Source: Theocolax elegans (taxonomy: Eukaryota; Arthropoda; Insecta; Hymenoptera; Cerocephalidae). Taken from it: a stretch of 64,000 bases of DNA. Position 1 is the first letter of the stretch; every line of letters starts with the position of its first letter. Both the position numbers and the translations under genes were made by a program. Positions 33,866-46,527 of this stretch are shown here, piece after piece. A model generated the notes under the pieces. The model saw nothing but the letters and a program-made list of their open reading frames with translations, ran no database searches and had not been told where the DNA came from. Location of the stretch: NCBI GenBank assembly GCA_026168455.1, contig CM047431.1, positions 65,414,668-65,478,667 on the forward strand, read 5' to 3'.

Positions 33866-35620
33866 AAATTAAAAATATAATTTTTCTTGCCCAGGCAAAA
33901 GTTTTTAAATTAATATTGAATTTTGTCGGTCTTGCTGAGCTAACGTCTAACGACTCTAAGAACTCCAAGTTGCTCGCTCGAAAAGGCAAGACAATTCGCC
34001 GCGTATCAATCCCGAGGACAACATTATGAAGGCCACAAGCCACCAGACATAAACCAAAAGAAGAAGCAAATAAAATACTAAGTAATAAAATTGAAAATAT
34101 TTTAATAAGAAAGAAAGAAATTTTAAGTCTATGTGTTTCGTCTTGGGACCGTCTGCCAGAACTCATCAGTGAAGCGCAGACGGTCCCTGCCCCAGACACA
34201 CAAGACAATATTATTGAATCAAAATAATGATAACTTAAAATTTTGGTATCGTAAGAACGATTGAACGGAGCCTATATAAGTACACATAAGGTGGAAAATC
34301 TGATTGTGGATGGAAAAGTGCCCCCTAACATCAGAGTATGTACTATGGACATTATTTTAAACCAAAGTCCTGTTATTATTAAAAATATAATTTTTCTCGC
34401 CCAGGCAAAAGTTTTTAAATTAATATTGAATTTTGTCGGTCTTGCTGAGCTAACGTCTAACGACTTTAAGAACTCCAAGTTGCTCGCTCGAAAAGGCGCG
34501 ACAATTCGCCGCGTATCAATCCCGAGGACAACATTATGAAGGCCACAAGCCGCCAGACATAAACCAAAAGAAGAAGCAATAAAATACTAAGTAATAAAAT
34601 TGAAAATATTTAATAAGAAAGAAAGAAATTTTAAGTCTATGTGTTTCGTCTTGGGACCGTCTGCCAGAACTCATCAGTGAAGCGCAGACGGTCCCTGCCC
34701 CAGACACACAAGACATATTATTGAATCAAAATAATGATAACTTAAAATTTTGGTATCGTAAGAACGATTGAACGGAGCCTATATAAGTACATAAGGTGGA
34801 AAATCTGATTGTGGATGGAAAAGTGCCCCCTACATCAGAGTATGTACTATGGACATTATTTTAAACCAAAGTCCTGTTATTATTAAAAATATAATTTTTC
34901 TCGCCCAGGCAAAAGTTTTTAAATTAATATTGAATTTTGTCGGTCTTGCTGAGCTAACGTCTAACGACTTTAAGAACTCCAAGTTGCTCGCTCGAAAAGG
35001 CGCGACAATTCGCCGCGTATCAATCCCGAGGACAACATTATGAAGGCCACAAGCCGCCAGACATAAACCAAAAGAAGAAGCAAATAAAATACTAAGTAAT
35101 AAAATTGAAAATATTTTAATAAGAAAGGAAGAAATTTTAAGACTATGTGTTTCGTCTTGGGACCGTCTGCCAGAACTCATCAGTGGGGCGCAGACGGTGT
35201 ACTTATATAGGCTCCGTTCAATCGTTCTTACGATACCAAAATGTTAAGTTTATCATTATTTTGATTCAATAATATTGTCTTGTGTGTCTGGGGCAGGGAC
35301 CGTCTGCGCCCCACTAATGAGTTCTGGCAGACGGTCCCAAGACGAAACACATAGACTTAAAATTTCTTTCTTTCTTATTAAAATATTTTCAATTTTATTA
35401 CTTAGTATTTTATTTGCTTCTTCTGTTGGTTTATGTCTGGCGGCTTGTGGCCTTCATAATGTTGTAATCGGGATTGATACGCGGCGAATTGTCGTGCCTT
35501 TTCGAGCGAGCAACTTGGAGTTCTTAGAGTCGTTAGACGTTAGCTCAGCAAGACCGACAAAATTCAATATTAATTTAAAAACTTTTGCCTGGGCGAGAAA
35601 AATTATATTTTTAATTTAAA
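33866..35620. repeat. Module A array III (A-, A-, A-, A+)
   Basis: Three direct minus copies with a period of about 505 bp (CCCAGGC landmarks near 33,890, 34,400 and 34,903), then one inverted plus copy. The central A-/A+ junction is identical to those of arrays I and II. Minus frames at 33,864-34,166 and 34,830-35,180 and the plus frame at 35,317-35,619 are open; the middle copy carries a deletion (34,534-34,716 frame). Confidence 0.8.
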
Positions 35621-35718
35621 AAAAATTCATATATATTATGTATGTTTTTGCCTTATTATTTTTTTATATAATAAAATATTTTATTATAATATAATATATA
35701 ATATATCATTTATTTCAG

Positions 35719-35807
35719 TACGGTGTCCAAATCCATTGTGCCAAAGGATCTTCCAGAATGCCAAAGCATACTATGGGCATCTGAGACAAAGGAAAGAGTG
35801 CCAAACA
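35719..35807 (+). pseudogene. C2HC zinc-finger exon, copy 4 (+)
   Basis: Same exon with one change near the His (HLRQRKEC in place of HLSQRKEC). Ligands retained. Followed by insertion B, then exon 2 at 37,310-37,340. Confidence 0.65.
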
Positions 35808-35884
35808 GTTAGTATTTTCAATTCATAAATATATATTATATTAAAATTATAAAATGAAATAATGATATATATTTTTTTACAGTT

Positions 35885-37309
35885 TGTGACATTGTAGTTA
35901 CACTACATGTCACTTAGAAATAAACTAGCGAGACAAGGTATAGTATAGCACCTGTCAAGCTTACTATGCGAAGTAAGCGTGCTATACATACCAATTAAGT
36001 CCTATTAGACACACATATGCGAATGTGTGCAACCGATATAGGCTTACAATGCGTAGTAAGCAGCAGAACCCGAAGCAAAGGAGATGCGACTCCTGACTGC
36101 GCACAATGGCACACACACACACACTGCTCCGTTGATCCAGCATCCTTATGTCTTCTCCAGCACCAGCAAGGACCCGTATCATATCCCCAGGTCCCATCCA
36201 GCCTTGATTGCCCTCTCCAGCACCCAAGAGAAGCCTCCGAGGTTGAGCAGCCCAGGTGAAGACTCCAGGCCTTGGAATGAGGTAGCGTCCTTGCGCTCAA
36301 GCCATGGTGTACTGCCAATCAGAGTACCTGAAACGGTAATTAATTAATAAGTTGGTCGACTATTAAGGAACGAGGATGGAGAAGCTATAACCAGGCATAG
36401 CTTCTCCCAGGTATGTCAATAGGACCAACAGGAAAGGAGATGACATGTCTAGTTGAGGTTAGGGCAGACACAAATAAACATCTATATAGAGCCCGAGGAA
36501 AGTAGGTAAATTACCTTGGCGGCACTCCATAGGACGACGACGATTCACCGCTGCCTGGCTCCGCTCACTGAGGGCTGTTATGAGACGCCGATGTGCTCCA
36601 GCTGTCCGGACACTCCGAGCCGAAGATCCCGTATTGATAACATACGGCACCTGCAATAAAGAAACTCGAGGGGCTCGGATTAGCTTAACATCGAGGTACT
36701 ATGGAACGATTTAAACGCTTACCTCGCAGATAGTAATCTCAGCAGGGTTGCAGTTACTCAATCGCCATCCAGCACCACGATGTCAACGTCGTCGACGACA
36801 TCTCCGTCGAGGCAGCGAAATCACGGCCCGAGCGGCCAGTACGAACTGAGCCGAGCGCGCACGACTCAAGACGCGAGAGTAGGCGCGCCTGCGCAATACG
36901 CCGAGGGAAAACTCTCTCGCTTCGTGCGTGCCGATACTCCACAGACTGCGACCGACCACCGATCGTGCAACCCGGAAATACCACAATTTTTTCGAACCAC
37001 GTGTGTGTCCGAGGGACCCAGGAGACGAGCGTCCAGGTGAGCCGTGCTCCTTCCTCCCAAATCCAGCTTCCTTTCAGTGTGTGTGCGCGACGCGTGGTTA
37101 GGTGCGGGACGGCCCGCAATCGCGCGAACGCGAGCGACCGTGGCCAACGTGACTGGCAATTTTTGAACGGCAAAGCCGCTGCTTTGCCGTGTAATACTTA
37201 TGAGCACATTAAGTGTAATGAACCTGTAATCTCTTTTTTTTCGAAGTTATTTTGATTTTTTGTGTTATAACCGTGACTCCACCCTAATCCCCAGTGAACA
37301 CGCCAGAAG
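35885..37309 (+). mobile_element. Insertion B, copy 3
   Basis: Full-length copy, almost identical to copy 1 including the terminal hairpin, occupying the same site. Copies 1 and 3 therefore descend from one insertion later duplicated with its host module. Confidence 0.6.
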
Positions 37310-37340
37310 TTTCATAAAAAAAGTGGCAGCAAAAAGCAAG
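37310..37340 (+). pseudogene. Lys-rich exon 2, copy 4
   Basis: Same 31-nt exon with GTATGT donor; acceptor separated by insertion B. Confidence 0.5.
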
Positions 37341-37704
37341 GTATGTTTATTCTAAAAGTAAATTATTTAGTTCGGTGTGACCGATAATACATACATATAG
37401 ACATTTACGAACGATAGATTCATTTTTCAAATAACCGGCGACTAGGTCGCATACGTCGCACTCTGGCTGGTGGTTTTTCCCACCACCAGATGGAGACGAC
37501 TATATCTCTACACTCGTTGTACTAGAATTACTGTTCTCGCTACAACTCGGGCAACAACTTTCATAAATGCTTATTTTACATCCTTAGTGGACATATAATT
37601 ATTATTTTGTATAGAAGTAAAGCTACCCGTTTACAGCAATATATATAATTAATAAAATAAATAAACAAATAAATATATCTAAAATTAAATTAAAAATCTT
37701 TTAA

Positions 37705-37843
37705 CCCTTAGAGGGCCGGAAACCCACTGTAGTGGGTCGACCCATGATGGGCACTTTGTCAATGACCAATCCATGATATAAGATACCTTTTTTACCATTT
37801 TTCTATGGAGGATATGCCATTCCAAATCCCGACCCTCTAAAGG
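37705..37843 (+). mobile_element. piggyBac-like MITE, copy 3
   Basis: 139 bp between TTAA at 37,701-37,704 and 37,844-37,847; same TIRs and triple palindrome as copy 2. Confidence 0.8.
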
Positions 37844-39112
37844 TTAATCGTATATAATTAGACATTTTATTAATAATTAATTATGTATTAAAATATTTTG
37901 TACGCGTGTGTACAAAAGAAATACACAATTACTGGAAAACAAAGCAGCAAACTCACGTAAAACTATAAAAACAAATAAAAAAAAACGTATTTCAAAATAT
38001 ATGCTTACAATACAAATACATTTTTCTTTAAAAACTTTTTATGCATACATAATTTTATACAACGTTTAACGTAGTATACTTTCATACTAACACTATACAT
38101 AAAACCAAAAGAATGTTCGTACAACTATAAAAAACTACAAAATTGTTCTACTGTAAGTTGTATGAAAAGATAGAAGGCATTCATATACTTGAAAGAGCTC
38201 TGGCACATTTTTTGCAGAATTTTGCATCCATATAAATAAATTATATTAGAAAATATAATTATTTCTTTCATTTTTTTATTTAACATCGCACTTTTTAGCT
38301 TCTATTATAGTGCTAATAATCGACGGTGATATGCGACGTATTTTTTGTAAAGAAAGCACTTGTCCAAAATATACATTTTGGTAATTGTAATAGTGCAAAT
38401 GTCACTCTTTAAACATTACGGGGATGTAATACTCAACTAGTTACCTACCGAGCTATATGAGACAATTATATTTAAGTAACTAATACATATTCTGAATAAA
38501 CGAAAATAGCGTTGGAAGGCAATTTTCACATAGGGGATTTAGGTTATAAAATTTCCTTCCGATCATTCTCGTTAATTATTCCCCATACATACTTAGCTCT
38601 TGGCAAAATTATACAAGGTATCAATACGGAAAGCAATGATGTCTTGATTTTTCATTTATTCAAGTATTTCATAAATAATTGACAAAACATGCGTGCCATT
38701 ACTCGTGCGGTAAAAATTGACTATTACATCATGTTAAGTATATTATTGTTTAGATACAGCTCGAAAGCAGAAGTTCATGCAAAAAATATTACAGAAGATG
38801 AAATTAAAAAGAATTTTTATATAAAGTGCAATTTCATTTTTGTACAACAATTTTCAATATTGCTAAATAAAGCAAACATTGGAATATATATTGTATAGGT
38901 AGATATAAACCATACAAATTACATTGTATTTCAAATTGCATTTCAATAAAAATCTAAAAAAAATAGAGATCAAACCATGCAATAGAATACACACAAACAC
39001 TTCACTAAATAACAAGAAAATAATTTGTTATATTAAATTTTTAACGGTCTGTACGAGGCAGAATATATAAATATTCTTAATCATTAGTCCATGGTGTGCT
39101 ACAAATTTGCAG
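37844..39112 (+). repeat. Segment D, copy 5
   Basis: Segment D cut at ...TTTGCAGCCT and fused to module P. Its first ATG frame (38,689-38,898) ends early at a TAG that is shared with the copy at 45,079, so these two are closest relatives. Confidence 0.75.
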
Positions 39113-39490
39113 CCTAAGAGTTATTCGCCATGAAAAGTGGAAATTTTTCAAATTTTTAGAAAAATTATTATATTTAAAGCCATTTATCTCAAAATCTATT
39201 GATGTTTTTGAAAAAACATTTTAAACAACTTTTGTTCAAAATAATCTTAAGAACTTATCTATCTGGGTTACAATTCTTAATTTTAAAATCTCGAAGAGAT
39301 AGAACGCCCGGAAATATTGAATATCAAAAAGGCGACCACGCCACAATCGATTTTGATCTAACACCGCTTAAAAGATCACATTTTTCGGGAGCTTTCGAAT
39401 GGCGGTGGTTAGCTTATTGGCCAAGACCGCTGTTGTAAGTTATGCCTCATAAACATCATAAAATCACTAATTTTCATATATTTTAGGGCA
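39113..39490 (+). repeat. Module P, copy 2
   Basis: Copy of 20,521-20,890, again followed by a CA-rich microsatellite. Confidence 0.8.
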
Positions 39491-39690
<200 letters not shown>

Positions 39691-39805
39691 ATGTGACATA
39701 TATATATAAAACATATATATATATATGTTGAATCCTGAATTCTTAGACACGGCGGCGGCGGCGGCGGCGGCGAAATATTTATATATTATAGAGAGATATA
39801 TACAC

Positions 39806-40932
39806 TGTAACGGGGTGGGTACTGGGGATATGTAAGGCCCACGGTTAGGCCCAATCTGTCCCAACTTACCAACCTTAAGTGTGCAGTCCCACGATGCGGC
39901 CGGGAATCCCTTTGATTCCCGTGCAATGCCGTTAACAACGTCAAACACTCCGTTTGACTTATATACCGTGTGTTGGGCCCTATGCCCAAAATTGCCAACT
40001 AGGATAAACACCGGAGAGGGCGGTATTCGTAGGATAGGACAGTAATCGGTGAAACACTATTAACAATCGATATTTTACGTTTAATCGGTGAGAAAGATAA
40101 TCTCGCCGAGTCAATTTATTAAATTAACAATTAAATATTAATAAATTATGAACAAATAATCTTTAACAATTTGCGGGGAGTCGTACCGATGACTACCCCC
40201 GAGGTCAGCGCGAAAAGAATCAGTTAAAAATCTATTTATCAGTCGATTACGAGCAACCGATCCGGATATGATCGGCTGCTTAACCTGATGACATACGTCA
40301 CACCGTGTGACGTATGAATCACTGACGTAGAGAGCTTTTACGTAGAAGCTTACTACGTCACGCGCGCCTTCTCTCGTGAAGTGGTTCCCGCGAACCACCG
40401 ACCTTTCTATCCGTGCGGGTATTGTCACGAGAGGGGGGAAAGGAGGAACGCTTCCTCACCTGGACCGTACCAGGTAAATCGGGACACGAAATTTAGATAG
40501 ACACGCGGGTCTAAATGTGGTGCACCACTTACCGCGTATCTGAATATCTCGCTTCGGCAGGGAAAAGGCTGTGCTATTGAGAGAGAGCTCGTCCTTGTAT
40601 ATGTCTCTCTCTCTCTCTCCAACGGTCGAGAAGGTGGGATTCGCCGAGCCTCCTTTTCTCACTGTCTGTGAGTGGTGCTGCTGCACACGTCGACGTGGAG
40701 GTTAGTGGGGGAGAAACTGCTCGCACCCACACACAACGCACAACAGTTCTTTTGCTCTTTTATCCCGTAAAAATCACTCGGCAATTGTCAACACCTTGTT
40801 GTTGTCGATCGCGCGCGAACTCTCTACCGATACTCCTCCCGCGCACGATTCTCGCGCGCGTTCCCTGCGCGCGCATCACTTTCGATACTCTTTTCAGTTA
40901 CTCACCTGATCGGTAACTCGCTTACCGTTATA
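39806..40932 (-). mobile_element. Solo LTR of the Gypsy-1 family
   Basis: About 1,127 bp, an inverted and diverged copy of the LTR at 19,014-20,112. It is flanked by ACAC at 39,802-39,805 and 40,933-40,936. The paralogous locus near 21,180 (GATATATACACATATATTAT) is the empty site, giving direct proof of insertion with a 4-bp duplication. The outer terminus reads CCGTTATA where the sibling has CCGTTACA. Confidence 0.85.
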
Positions 40933-41157
40933 ACACATATATTATATAGTTATTTAGGTGAAAGACCCCCCCCACCCACCTTGACCCCCCCCCCACCAAA
41001 TAACGTAGAAATCGATCAATTTACGTTATTTTTGAAAGTTGAAAATCACATTATTTAAAAAAAATTCATATATATTATGTATGTTTTTGATTTATTATTT
41101 TTTTATATAATAAAATATTTTATTATAATATAATATATAATATATCTTTTATTTCAG

Positions 41158-41352
41158 TACGGTGTCCAAATCCATTGTGCCAAAGGATCTTCCAGAATGC
41201 TAAAGCATACTAAGGGCATCTGAGCCAAAGGAAAGAGTGCGAAACAGTTTGTATTTTCAATTCATAAATATATATTATATTAAATGAATAAAATGAAATA
41301 ATGATATATATTTTTTTACAGTTTAACAAGAAAAAAGGCAGTAAAAATCAAG
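41158..41352 (+). pseudogene. C2HC zinc-finger exon pair, copy 5 (+)
   Basis: Exon 1 (41,158-41,246) and exon 2 (41,322-41,352), uninterrupted as in copy 1. Ligands retained; QT is changed to ET at the donor, which now reads GTTTGT and is weaker. Confidence 0.6.
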
Positions 41353-41717
41353 GTATGTTTATTCTAAAAGTAAATTATTTAGTTCGGTGTGACCGATAAC
41401 ACATACATATAGACATTCACGAACGATAGATTCATTTTTCAAATAACCGGCGACTAGGTCGCATACGTCGCACTCTGGCTGGTGGTTTTTCCCACTACCA
41501 GATGGAGACGACTGTATCTCTACACTCGTTGTACTAGAATTACTGCTCTCGCTACAACTCGGGCAACAACTTTCATAATGCTTATTTTACATCCTTAGTG
41601 GACATATAACTATTATTTTGTATAGAAGTAAAGCTACTCGTTTACAGCAATATATATAATTAATAAAAAATAAATAAACAATAAATATATCGATAATTTA
41701 AATTAAAAATCTTTAAA

Positions 41718-41829
41718 CCCTTAGAGGGCCGGTAACCCACTGTAGTGGGGCGACCCATGATGGGCACTTTGTCTATGAACAATCCATGATATAAGATACC
41801 TTTTTTATAACCATTTTTGCTATGGAGGA
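41718..41829 (+). mobile_element. piggyBac-like MITE, copy 4 (truncated)
   Basis: Left TIR and triple-palindrome region present (one palindrome altered to GGGGCGACCC). The right part is replaced at about 41,829 by a CA-rich microsatellite. Confidence 0.75.
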
Positions 41830-41885
41830 TCACGCACACACACACACACACACACACACGCACGCACCCACGCACGCACACACAC
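41830..41885. repeat. (CA)n microsatellite, copy 3
   Basis: CA/CGCA repeat at the point where the plus-orientation module stops and an inverted module (exon 2, then zinc-finger exon on the minus strand) begins. Confidence 0.95.
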
Positions 41886-41901
41886 TTTTAGAATAACATA
41901 C

Positions 41902-42093
41902 CTTGCTTTTTGCTGCCAGATTCTTATTAAACTGTAAATAAATATATTATTATTTCATTTTATTCATTTAATATAATATATATTTATGAATTGAATATAC
42001 TAACTGTTTGGCACTCTTTCCTTTGGCTCAGATGCCCATAGTATGCTTTAGCATTCTGGAAGTTCCTTTGGCACAATGGATTTAGACACCGTA
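41902..42093 (-). pseudogene. C2HC zinc-finger exon pair, copy (-) e
   Basis: Zinc-finger exon at 42,005-42,093 and exon 2 at 41,902-41,931, both minus. It is the only inverted copy where the two exons remain adjacent with acceptor (ACAG) and donor (GTATG) intact. Exon 2 here is one base shorter than in other copies. Confidence 0.6.
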
Positions 42094-42179
42094 CTGAAAT
42101 AAAAGATATATTATATATATATTATAATAAAATATTTTATTATATAAAAAAATAATAAAGCAAAAACATACATAATATA

Positions 42180-43440
42180 TGAATTTTTTTTAAATTAAAA
42201 ATATAATTTTTCTTGCCCAGGCAAAAGTTTTTAAATTAATATTGAATTTTGTCGGTCTTGCTGAGCTAACGTCTAACGACTCTAAGAACTCCAAGTTGCT
42301 CGCTCGAAAAGGCACGACAATTCGCCGCGTATCAATCCCGAGGACAACATTATGAAGGCCACAAGCCGCCAGACATAAACCAAAAGAAGAAGCAAATAAA
42401 ATACTAAGTAATAAAATTGAAAATATTTTAATAAGAAAAAAAGAAATTTTAAGTCTATGTGTTTCGTCTTGGGACCGACTGCCAGAACTCATCAGTGGGG
42501 CGCAGACGGTCCCTGCCCGAGACACACAAGACAATATTATTGAATCAAAATAATGATAAACTTAAAATTTTGGTATCGTAAGAACGATTGAACGGAGCCT
42601 ATATAAGTACACATAAGGTGGAAAATCTGATTGTGGATGGAAAAGTGCCCCCTAACATCAGAGTATGGACTATGGACATAATTTTAAACCAAAGTCCTGT
42701 TATTATTAAAAATATAATTTTTCTCGCCCAGGCAAAAGTTTTTAAATTAATATTGAATTTTGTCGGTCTTGCTGAGCTAACGTCTAACGACTTTAAGAAC
42801 TCCAAGTTGCTCGCCCGAAAAGGCACGACAATTCGCCGCGTATCAATCCCGAGGACAACATTATGAAGGCCACAAGCCGCCAGACATAAACCAAAAGAAG
42901 AAGCAAATAAAATACTAAGTAATAAAATTGAAAATATTTTAATAAGAAAGAAAGAAATTTTAAGACTATGTGTTTCGTCTTGGGACCGTCTGCCAGAACT
43001 CATCAGTGGGGCGCAGACGGTGTACTTATATAGGCTCCGTTCAATCGTTCTTACGATACCAAAATTTTAAGTTTATCATTATTTTGATTCAATAATATTG
43101 TCTTGTGTGTCTGGGGCAGGGACCGTCTGCGCCCCACTAATGAGTTCTGGCAGACGGTCCCAAGACGAAACTCATAGACTTAAAATTTCTTTCTTTCTTT
43201 TTAAATTATTTTCAATTTTATTACTTAGTATTTTATTTGCTTCTTCTGTTGGTTTATGTCTGGCGGCTTGTGGCCTTCATAATGTTGTCCTCGGGATTGA
43301 TACGCGGCGAATTGTCGTGCCTTTTCGAGCGAGCAACTTGGAGTTCTTAGAGTCGTTAGACGTTAGCTCAGCTAGACCGACAAAATTCAATATTAATTTA
43401 TAAACTTTTGCCTGGGCGAGAAAAATTATATTTTTAATTT
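42180..43440. repeat. Module A array IV (A-, A-, A+)
   Basis: Two direct minus copies with a period of about 507 bp, then an inverted plus copy with the same junction as arrays I-III. Minus frames at 42,190-42,492 and 42,599-43,003 are open; the plus frame stops early at 43,403 by a single-base change to TAA. Confidence 0.8.
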
Positions 43441-43541
43441 AAAAAAAATTCATATAGATTATGTATGTTTTTGCTTTATTATTTTTTTATATAATAAAAT
43501 ATTTTATTATAATATAATATATAATATATCTTTCATTTCAG

Positions 43542-43736
43542 TACGGTGTCCAAATGCGTCGTGCAATAGGGACTTTCATAATGCGAAAGCCTTCTATGGG
43601 CATCTGAGCCGAAGCAGAGAGTGCCAAAAAGTTAGTATTTTCAATTCATAAATATATATTATATTAAAAGAATAAAATGTAATAATGATATATATTTTTT
43701 TACAATTTAATAAGAAATCTGGCAGCAAGAAGCAAG
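43542..43736 (+). pseudogene. Diverged C2HC zinc-finger exon pair, copy 6 (+)
   Basis: 89-nt exon (43,542-43,630) encoding CPNASCNRDF ... FYGHLSRSRECQK: about ten amino-acid changes from the other copies, yet all four zinc ligands, the length and both splice borders are kept. The exon 2 equivalent (43,706-43,736) has lost its canonical acceptor (ACAA in place of ACAG). Probably the oldest or closest-to-parent copy in the array. Confidence 0.55.
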
Positions 43737-44102
43737 GTATGTTTATTCTAAAAGTAAATGATTTAGTTCGGTGTGACCGATAATACATACATATAGACAT
43801 TTACGAACGATAGATTCATTTTTCAAATAACCGGCGACTAGGTCGCATACGTCGCACTCTGGCTGGTGGTTTTTCCCACCTACCAGATGGAGACGACTAG
43901 ATCTCTACACTCGTTGTACTAGAATTACTGCTCTCGCTACAACTCGGGCAACAACTTTCATAAATGCTTATTTTACATCCTTAGTGGACATATAACTATT
44001 ATTTTGTATAGAAGTAAAGCTACCTCGTTTACAGCAATATATATAATTAATAAAATAAATAAACAAATAAATATATCTATAATTAAATTAAAAATCTTTT
44101 AA

Positions 44103-44243
44103 CCCTTAGAGGGCCGGTAAACCCACTGTAGTGGGTCGACCCATGATGGGCACTTTGTCTATGACCAATCCATGATATAAGATACCTTTTTTACCGTTTT
44201 TCTATGGAGGATATGCCATTCCAAATCCCGACCCTCTAAACGG
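44103..44243 (+). mobile_element. piggyBac-like MITE, copy 5
   Basis: 141 bp between TTAA at 44,099-44,102 and 44,244-44,247, with two one-base insertions relative to the 139-bp copies. Confidence 0.8.
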
Positions 44244-44657
44244 TTAATCGTATATAATTAGACATTTTATTAATAATTAATTATGTATTAAAATATTTTG
44301 TACGCGTGTGTACAAAAGAAATACACAATTACTGGAAAACAAAGCAGCAAACTCACGTAAAACTATAAAAACAAAATAAAAAAAACGTATTTCAAAATAT
44401 ATGCTTACAATACAAATACATTTTCTTTAAAAACTTTTTATGCATACATAATTTTATACAACGTTTAACGTAGTATACTTTCATACTAACACTATACATA
44501 AAACCAAAAGAATGTTCGTACAACACGCCTAAATAAGATTTTAAAGAGTAATACGCTCGTTAATTTTATGTTATATTAAATTTTTAACGGTCTGTACGAG
44601 GCAGAATATATAAATATTCTTAATCATTAGTCCATGGTGTGCTACAAATTTGCAGCC
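44244..44657 (+). repeat. Segment D, copy 6 (rearranged)
   Basis: The left part of D, cut near 44,523, joins a CACGCCTAAATAAGATTTTA leader and the right part of D, which ends at TTTGCAGCCT. That is the same breakpoint as at 39,112. Confidence 0.7.
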
Positions 44658-44873
44658 TAAGAGTTATTCGCCATGAAAAGTGGAAATTTTTCAAATTTTT
44701 AGAAAAATTATTATATTTAAAGCCATTTATCTCAAAATCTATTGATGTTTTTGAAAAAACATTTTAAACAACTTTTTTTCAAAATAATCTTAAGAACTTA
44801 TCTATCTGGGTTACAATTCTTAATTTTAAAATCTCGAAGAGATAGATCGCCCGGAAATATTGAATATCAAAAA
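44658..44873 (+). repeat. Module P, copy 3 (truncated)
   Basis: Left part of module P only. Joined on its right to segment D at ACATATTCTGAATAAACG. Confidence 0.75.
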
Positions 44874-45835
44874 GACATATTCTGAATAAACGTAAATAGC
44901 GTTGGAAGGCAATTTTCACATAGTGGATTTAGATTATAAAATTTCCTTCCAATCATTCTCGTTAATTATTGCCCATACATACTTAGCTCTTGGCAAAATT
45001 ATACAAGGTATCAATACGGAAAGCAATGATGTCTTGATTTTTCATTTATTCAAGTATTTCATGATTAATTGACAAAACATGCGTGCCATTACTCGTTCGG
45101 TAAAAATTGACTATTACATCATGTTAAGTATATTATTGTTTAGATACAGCTCGAAAGCAGAAGTTCATGCAAAAAATATTACAGAAGATGAAATTAAAAA
45201 GAATTTTTATATAAAGTGCAATTTCATTTTTGTACAACAATTTTCAATATTGCTAAATAAAGCAAACATTGGAATATATATTGTATAGGTAGATATAAAC
45301 CATACAAATTACATTGTATTTCAAATTGCATTTCAATAAAAATCTAAAAAAATAGAGATCAAACCATGCAATAGAATACACACAAACACTTCACTAAATA
45401 ACAAGAAAATAATTTGTTATATTAAATTTTTAACGGTCTGTACGAGCCAGAATATATAAATATTCTTAATCATTAGTCCATAGTGTGCTACAAATTTGCA
45501 GCCTCTACACCAAGTTCGATGAGTATAGATATTTTAATTCTGGAGACTAGAAATATTGATGTGGAAATAAAAATTATTATTAAGATAACTTTAAATATAA
45601 ATATAAAGAAAGTGTATGATAAATTTGTAATGAATGTTTCGACCACAATTGCCAGTTGGTCTCATCAGTAAGGACTGGCAATCTACCTTAGACATTGAAT
45701 ATAGAAATTATATCGAAATAGTCCAAGAACAATACTATTGAATGGGGTATATATATACATTTAGAAGACTTTATCACTTACATGTATTCAAAACCAAGAA
45801 AAAACCCCTAGTGGATAAAGTTGAAAACAATCAAT
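44874..45835 (+). repeat. Segment D, copy 7
   Basis: Carries ATG frames at 45,079-45,288 (with the early TAG shared with copy 5) and a 45,483-45,671 frame whose ATG is lost (ATAGTGTGC). Confidence 0.7.
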
Positions 45836-46527
45836 ATTGTCTTGGATAGGCGCAAAAATGACCACACACGCCTAAATAAGATTTTAAAGAGTAATACGCT
45901 CGTGAATTTTATGTTATATTAAATTTTTAACGGTCTGTACGAGCCAGAATATATAAATATTCTTAATCATTAGTCCATGGTGTGCTACAAATTTGCAGCC
46001 TCTACACCAAGTTCGATGAGTATAGATATTTTAATTCTGGAGACTAGAAATATTGATGTGGAAATAAAAATTATTATTAAGATAACTTTAAATATAAATA
46101 TAAAGAAAGTGTATGATAAATTTGTAATGAATGTTTCGACCACAATTGCCAGTTGGTCTCATCAGTAAGGACTGGCAATCTACCTTAGACATTGAATATA
46201 GAAATTATATCGAAATAGTCCAAGAACAATACTATTGAATGGGGTATATATATACATTTAGAAGACTTTATCACTTACATGTATTCAAAACCAAGAAAAA
46301 ACCCTAGTGGATAAAGTTGAAAACAATCAATATTGTCTTGGATAGGCGCAAAAATGACCACACACGCCTAAATAAGATTTTAAAGAGTAATACGCTCGTG
46401 AATTTTATGTTATATTAAATTTTTAACGGTCTGTACGAGCCAGAATATATAAATATTCTTAATCATTAGTCCATGGTGTGCTACAAATTTGCAGCCTCTA
46501 CACCAAGTTCGATGAGTATAGATATTT
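45836..46527 (+). repeat. Tandem D-derived repeat, about 492-bp period
   Basis: The unit starting CAATATTGTCTTGGATAGGC, with the CACGCCTAAATAAGATT leader and the 72-aa-frame region, is repeated in tandem; the last copy breaks off at GATATTTTGAAT (46,527). Frame at 45,977-46,168. Confidence 0.8.
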
